From: an uncultured Porphyromonadaceae bacterium
GTDB lineage: Bacteria > Bacteroidota > Bacteroidia > Bacteroidales > Muribaculaceae
NCBI GenBank assembly: GCA_947166165.1
Contig: CAMVDK010000113.1
Span: forward strand, 1 to 9,696
DNA length: 9,696 nucleotides
Direction of reading: 5' to 3'
The position numbers and the translations under genes were made by a program. Below the pieces are notes generated by a model that saw nothing but the letters and a program-made list of their open reading frames with translations, did not search any database and had not been told where the DNA came from. This document shows positions 6,411 to 9,696 of the stretch, in pieces; position 1 is the stretch's first letter; each line of letters begins with the position of its first letter.

Positions 6411-8234
6411 ATGGAAAAGACTAAACATCAATCATTTTTGTTCGTTATCCTATTGATGGCGGCATTCATTTTCCCGCAACGTGCCATGGCTGGAATAGGT
6501 CTTGAAATGTGGGATACCTATGTTTTGAAGAACGGGGTCGTTTATCAACTTGGTCGAGAACTTGGGGGGCCAGATGAATATTTCACTATGGAAGATCTTT
6601 TTGAAATCTATCCGTTTTCAGGTAATTATTTTGGAATTGCAGGTGTCGTGGGGCACTTGTGCAGTGGAGTACCTATCTATGACGAAGATGGGAACGTTAT
6701 TAAACGAGTTTGTAAACACAACCAGTTAAACATCGTGTCGTCTGTGTCATTTGAAGGTGAAGAGTTTGTCGTTTCAGACATCTGGGGTTTTGACCCCATG
6801 TCTAAGTATGAGGATACGGATAATATGTTTTGGGTTAATGGTGAAGTTGAGATGGATCCGAATGTAAGTATTGGCCAGATTTCATTCCCAAATACAATCG
6901 TCCGTTGGCATGTCAATGAAAGTTATAAATACACCAAATGGTGGAATAGTTTGCCCGATGGCGTTGTTTATATCGGCAATCTGGCCAGTTGTTACAAGGG
7001 AAGTGTCCCCTCACATGTAACCATAAAAAACGGCACAACATACATTGGCGGCGGATGCTTTCAAGGTAATAATCAATTACAAAGCATCAGCCTCCCCTCC
7101 TCCGTTAATCGCATTTATTCGAACGCTTTCATGAATTGTGCCAATTTGGAAGAAGTGGAACTGAGTCTTCCGGAGTTGGAGTACATATTACCTCACGCAT
7201 TTCAAAATTGCACGAGTCTTAAAAAAATGCATGTCTCGGGTTATTCGGGTAATACGATAACCATACCATCTTCAGTGAAAAAAGTTTTTGGCGATGCTTT
7301 CAAGGGTTGCACAAGTATCGAAAAAGTGAAAACCCAGTCCTCTGGAACAAAGTTCGGCAAAAGTGTGTTTGAGGACTGCACCGGTTTGAAAAGCATCGAC
7401 ATCGCAGGTGGTATTTCTTCAGGAATGTTCTGTAATTGCACGAGTCTGAATGACATCGTTGTTAAAGGCACATTCATCGGCTCAGAAGCTTTCAGCGGCT
7501 GCACGAAGTTGGAAGAAATCGTTCTAAGTTCCGTCACCAGAATCGGTATATCGGTTTTCAAAGGTTGTACTAATTTGAAAAAAGTGACAATGCCGTGGGG
7601 ATTCGATGGCTATGGAATCTATGACTATGATGATGAGGGTGGTGGGTACGAATTTTTTGGTAATGTTTTTAGTGGCTGCAGCATCATCAGTTTGTCTATC
7701 ACCCCGACTACCGATTATGTCAACAACAATGGCGTGACATTCTTAAACAATGGCTCCGCATTTAAGGCCTTGTCGGTGCTGAATATCGCTAATGGTGTGC
7801 CTGCAATTGGGCATTTAGAAGCTAATCCCGCCATTATCAACTGTTATGCAGGCACGCCACCCAAGTGCGATGGCATGAGCAATTCGATTTTTTATCCAGA
7901 AGAGTACCTCAATTTTGGAGTCACTTTCTCGGGATATGACGGTGTGTTGCATGTGCCGCAAGGCAGCCTGCAACTTTACAAAAAAGCTGAGTGCTGGAAG
8001 AACTTCTACAGAATCATTGACGATCTGCCACCAGCGGGAGGTGCTCCCGATGTGAATGGCGACCTGAACGGTGACGGTGTTGTGGATGTTGACGACCTGA
8101 ACATACTTATCAACATCATGGTTAAAAAGGACAACGCTAATATAGACAAGGCCAAAGCCGATTTGAACGAGGATGGTGTTGTGGATGTTGACGACCTGAA
8201 CTTGCTCATTAACATCATGGTTGGAAAAGCGTGA
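6411..8234 (+). CDS. Secreted BspA-like LRR protein with dockerin domain
   Basis: This encodes 607 residues from ATG 6411. That start is preferred because it gives a proper signal peptide (MEKTKHQ, a hydrophobic core, cleavage after AMA near residue 27). Earlier in-frame starts (GTG 6330, ATG 6339) would bury it. Residues about 28-185 are an N-terminal region I cannot assign. Residues about 186-430 are BspA-type (TpLRR, LRR_5) repeats of about 23 residues, with the recurring core AFxxCTxLKxV (PHAFQNCTSLKKM, DAFKGCTSIEKV, EAFSGCTKLEEI, VFKGCTNLKKV). Near 478-535 is the closing module usual in these proteins (AGTPP, then LHVPQGSLQLYKKAECWKNF). The last 60 residues are a type I dockerin with two calcium-loop repeats (DLNGDGVVDVDDLNILINIM and DLNEDGVVDVDDLNLLINIM). 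BspA proteins are cell-surface adhesins, and a dockerin docks to a cohesin, but no cohesin gene is in the window. It is transcribed from its own promoter and followed by a hairpin terminator. Confidence 0.88.
   Translation: MEKTKHQSFLFVILLMAAFIFPQRAMAGIGLEMWDTYVLKNGVVYQLGRELGGPDEYFTMEDLFEIYPFSGNYFGIAGVVGHLCSGVPIYDEDGNVIKRVCKHNQLNIVSSVSFEGEEFVVSDIWGFDPMSKYEDTDNMFWVNGEVEMDPNVSIGQISFPNTIVRWHVNESYKYTKWWNSLPDGVVYIGNLASCYKGSVPSHVTIKNGTTYIGGGCFQGNNQLQSISLPSSVNRIYSNAFMNCANLEEVELSLPELEYILPHAFQNCTSLKKMHVSGYSGNTITIPSSVKKVFGDAFKGCTSIEKVKTQSSGTKFGKSVFEDCTGLKSIDIAGGISSGMFCNCTSLNDIVVKGTFIGSEAFSGCTKLEEIVLSSVTRIGISVFKGCTNLKKVTMPWGFDGYGIYDYDDEGGGYEFFGNVFSGCSIISLSITPTTDYVNNNGVTFLNNGSAFKALSVLNIANGVPAIGHLEANPAIINCYAGTPPKCDGMSNSIFYPEEYLNFGVTFSGYDGVLHVPQGSLQLYKKAECWKNFYRIIDDLPPAGGAPDVNGDLNGDGVVDVDDLNILINIMVKKDNANIDKAKADLNEDGVVDVDDLNLLINIMVGKA
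8061..8222 (+). repeat. Near-identical pair of dockerin repeats at DNA level
   Basis: Segments 8061-8123 and 8160-8222 encode the two dockerin calcium-loop repeats and are closely similar base for base, offset by 99 bases. The core GGTGTTGTGGATGTTGACG is identical in both. Dockerins are always internally duplicated, but such DNA identity points to recent duplication or gene conversion within the domain. Confidence 0.7.
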
Positions 8235-8267
8235 CTTGCCGGTGAGACACAGTTATAATACCAAAGA

Positions 8268-8299
8268 GAACCCCAAAGGTGACACCACTTTTGGGGTTC
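8268..8299. terminator. Strong hairpin between convergent genes
   Basis: GAACCCCAAAGGTG (8268-8281) pairs with CACTTTTGGGGTTC (8286-8299) over 14 bases with one G-U wobble and a four-base loop (ACAC). It lies 33 bases past the BspA-like stop and about 150 bases past the stop of the oppositely oriented oxidoreductase gene, so it may serve both. There is no strong T run on either side. The remaining sequence 8300-8448 shows no supported gene. Confidence 0.65.
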
Positions 8300-8448
8300 A
8301 TCTCATCGAATACAACATTCGTTGTGAATGGGTTGGCTTGGTGGTGAGCGACTGCCACGACTTTCGCGCCAATTGATGCAACAGCATCAAATAGAAGGCC
8401 CACCCTCTGCACCTATGAAGTGGGCAATCTACATGTTGTGTCTTTGAG

Positions 8449-8988
8449 TTAGCCGATGCTCTTTCCTAATTCGTAGGCCGATTGGAGTTTTGGGTGGCCT
8501 TCTATTTCGTGAGGCTCGTTCACGCCGCCGCAGAAGAGGGTGCCGGCGAGGCGGCTTTTGGGGTAGCAGTCAGTCCAGCCTGTCAATCCGGCCTCGGCGC
8601 GTTGAGGCGTTGTCGCTTCGTCTTCTGCGGCCGTGGTCAGCAGATAGACGTCGCGGAAGCGGTAATCGAGTTCGTACATCGCGTTCATGCGGTCGATGAG
8701 CGTCTTCATCTGGCCGCTCATCTCGTAGTAGTAGATGGGTGTTGCCCAGCATACCACGTCGGCGTTCACTACTTTGGCCATGATGCTGTTCACATCATCG
8801 TCGATGACGCAGCGGCCCAACTTCTGGCAGCCCAGACATCCTTTGCAGAACTGTATGGTTTTGCCGGCGAGCGAGATTTTCTCTACTTCGTTGCCTGCCG
8901 CTTTGGCACCTTCGATGAATCGGTCGGCGAGCATGTCGCTGTTTGAGCCTGGGCGCAGGCTTGTGGAAATGACGATTACTTTTTTCAT
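8449..8988 (-). CDS. Flavodoxin-fold NAD(P)H-dependent oxidoreductase
   Basis: This 179-residue protein belongs to the NADPH-dependent FMN reductase / flavodoxin-like family of cytoplasmic flavoproteins. These use FMN to pass electrons from NAD(P)H to quinones, other flavins or electrophilic compounds. The N-terminus MKKVIVISTSLRPGSNSDML (1-20) contains the FMN-phosphate loop, and the usual ATPIYYYEMSGQMKTLIDR (82-100) is also present. A cysteine cluster (Cys48, Cys51, Cys54 and Cys60 in CKGCLGCQKLGRC) matches the subgroup related to iron-sulfur flavoproteins. It could hold a cluster or form disulfides, but the sequence does not settle this. The gene starts 21 bases after the lipoprotein gene on the same strand with no promoter visible between, so the two are likely one transcript. 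The true substrate is not shown. Confidence 0.85.
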   Translation of the reverse strand: MKKVIVISTSLRPGSNSDMLADRFIEGAKAAGNEVEKISLAGKTIQFCKGCLGCQKLGRCVIDDDVNSIMAKVVNADVVCWATPIYYYEMSGQMKTLIDRMNAMYELDYRFRDVYLLTTAAEDEATTPQRAEAGLTGWTDCYPKSRLAGTLFCGGVNEPHEIEGHPKLQSAYELGKSIG

Positions 8989-9009
8989 GTTTCTTGTTGT
9001 TTATCGATT

Positions 9010-9375
9010 TTAGTTTTGGTTTTGCTTGTCGAGGTAATCGAATAGATTGATGCTTCCCGCTTCGTTCTCGACGTTGAGGCTGGGAACGCATTCCACCATT
9101 CGTGTGGAGCCGCTTGCTTTATCTACATAGAAATAAACAAATGCGCCCGTATAACTGCGGAACACCACTTGATAAGTGGAGTCGGTCGGCTCGCCCATCT
9201 CTACATACATGATTGTCGAGTCGCCTTCGGCCACGCTCCAGTCGTAGGCGCTGTGGCAGTAGTTGCTGACTCCGGCATAGGCCATTTCTGCAGTAATGGC
9301 GTCTTTGGGGGCATTGGGGCGGCATGAACACAGCAGCAAGGCCGTGAATGCGAATGGTAGGATGAATTGTTTCAT
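9010..9375 (-). CDS. Small hypothetical lipoprotein
   Basis: This encodes 121 residues from the ATG at 9375. An ATG two codons earlier (9381, MLMKQ) is possible, but MKQF is the normal lipoprotein opening. The signal MKQFILPFAFTALLLCSC has the lipobox LCSC with Cys18 as the lipid-bearing residue. The next residues (RPNAPKD) lack the strong acidic run seen in the lipoprotein at 35-577, so it may face the periplasm. The mature part is a single compact domain of about 100 residues with short strands (TIMYVEMG, TYQVVFRSYTGAFVYFYVDK, TRMVECVP) and a C-terminal NLFDYLD. I do not recognise a named family. It lies between the AraC-type regulator (55 bases away) and the oxidoreductase (21 bases away), all on the minus strand. 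No clear -33/-7 promoter is visible in the 55-base gap, so it may be transcribed with the regulator. Confidence 0.75.
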   Translation of the reverse strand: MKQFILPFAFTALLLCSCRPNAPKDAITAEMAYAGVSNYCHSAYDWSVAEGDSTIMYVEMGEPTDSTYQVVFRSYTGAFVYFYVDKASGSTRMVECVPSLNVENEAGSINLFDYLDKQNQN

Positions 9376-9430
9376 AAGCATCGGTATATCTTATTTGAGT
9401 GTTACGTTATGCGAATCAGTCACAGCGCGA

Positions 9431-9696
9431 TTAGTCATACTTGGGCTGCAGGCTCAGGCGGTAATCGCTGGGCGTCATGCCCAAGTGCTTCTTGCAGTAG
9501 CGGCTGAAGTAGGAGAGCGAGGAGAAGTTCATGAGCTCGGCTATCTGGGTGAGCGACAGCCGCTCGTCGTTCAGCAGGTCTTTGAGTATGGGGATGGTGT
9601 GGCGGTGGATGTACGACGTGACGCTGTGGCCCGTCACACGCCTGATGGTGGTTGAGAGATATTTGGCCGACACGTTGAGCCGTTGGGCATAGTGGC
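9431..9696 (-). CDS. AraC-family transcriptional regulator (5' end outside window)
   Basis: Only the C-terminal part is present. The frame stays open to the window edge, so the real start lies beyond 9696. The GTG at 9673 is internal, because the residues before it (HYAQRLNVS) already match the family. The visible 87 residues hold the end of the first helix-turn-helix (RLNVSAKYLSTTIRRVTG) and the complete second one with the AraC signature: LSLTQIAELMNFSSLSYFSRYCKKHLGMTPSDYR. It ends QPKYD before the TAA at 9431-9433. Proteins of this type bind DNA and usually activate neighbouring genes in response to a small ligand sensed by the missing N-terminal part. The downstream lipoprotein and flavoprotein genes on the same strand are the natural candidates for its targets. 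Confidence 0.9.
   Translation of the reverse strand, partial: HYAQRLNVSAKYLSTTIRRVTGHSVTSYIHRHTIPILKDLLNDERLSLTQIAELMNFSSLSYFSRYCKKHLGMTPSDYRLSLQPKYD

Noticed and set aside
8215..8412. Minus-strand 65-residue open frame between the convergent genes
   Set aside because: It reads through the terminator hairpin, overlaps the BspA-like gene end, and shows no domain or translation signal.

Overview
The window looks like chromosomal DNA of a Bacteroidales bacterium, most likely Prevotella-like. The evidence is promoters of the Bacteroidota type (TTTG, then 19-20 bases, then TAnnTTTG), short lipoprotein signals followed by an acidic run, a BspA-type leucine-rich-repeat protein carrying a dockerin, and two AAA ATPases of families that are abundant in this order. 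Species cannot be named from the sequence alone.

Layout. Plus strand: (1) a small surface-type lipoprotein (35-577) ending in a hairpin terminator; (2) mnmE (782-2165), a GC-rich housekeeping tRNA-modification GTPase with an excellent promoter, but broken by a frameshift that looks like a 20-base deletion at the junction between its N-terminal part and its G domain; (3) a tandem array of 33-bp units (2253-2463) whose last unit runs into the promoter of (4) an AAA ATPase with a DUF4143-type C-terminus (2496-3935), overlapping by one base (5) a chloramphenicol-acetyltransferase-like gene (3935-4588); (6) an intergenic region with an operator-like inverted repeat and a -7 element; (7) a second, different AAA ATPase, of the ATPase_2/DUF234 type (4793-6217); (8) a secreted BspA-like protein with a C-terminal dockerin (6411-8234), closed by a strong hairpin. 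Minus strand: (9) an AraC-family regulator cut by the window edge (9431-9696), (10) a small lipoprotein (9010-9375) and (11) a flavodoxin-fold NAD(P)H-dependent oxidoreductase (8449-8988), closely spaced and probably partly co-transcribed.

Base composition drops visibly between mnmE and the ATPase region. The segment from the 33-bp array to the end of the second ATPase therefore reads as an accessory island inserted behind a housekeeping gene. Both ATPases end in sequence resembling a PD-(D/E)XK nuclease core, each has its own unusual repeat structure at its promoter, and they flank an acetyltransferase-like gene. That is the part of the window most worth a second look. No RNA gene, CRISPR array, transposase or integrase was seen.
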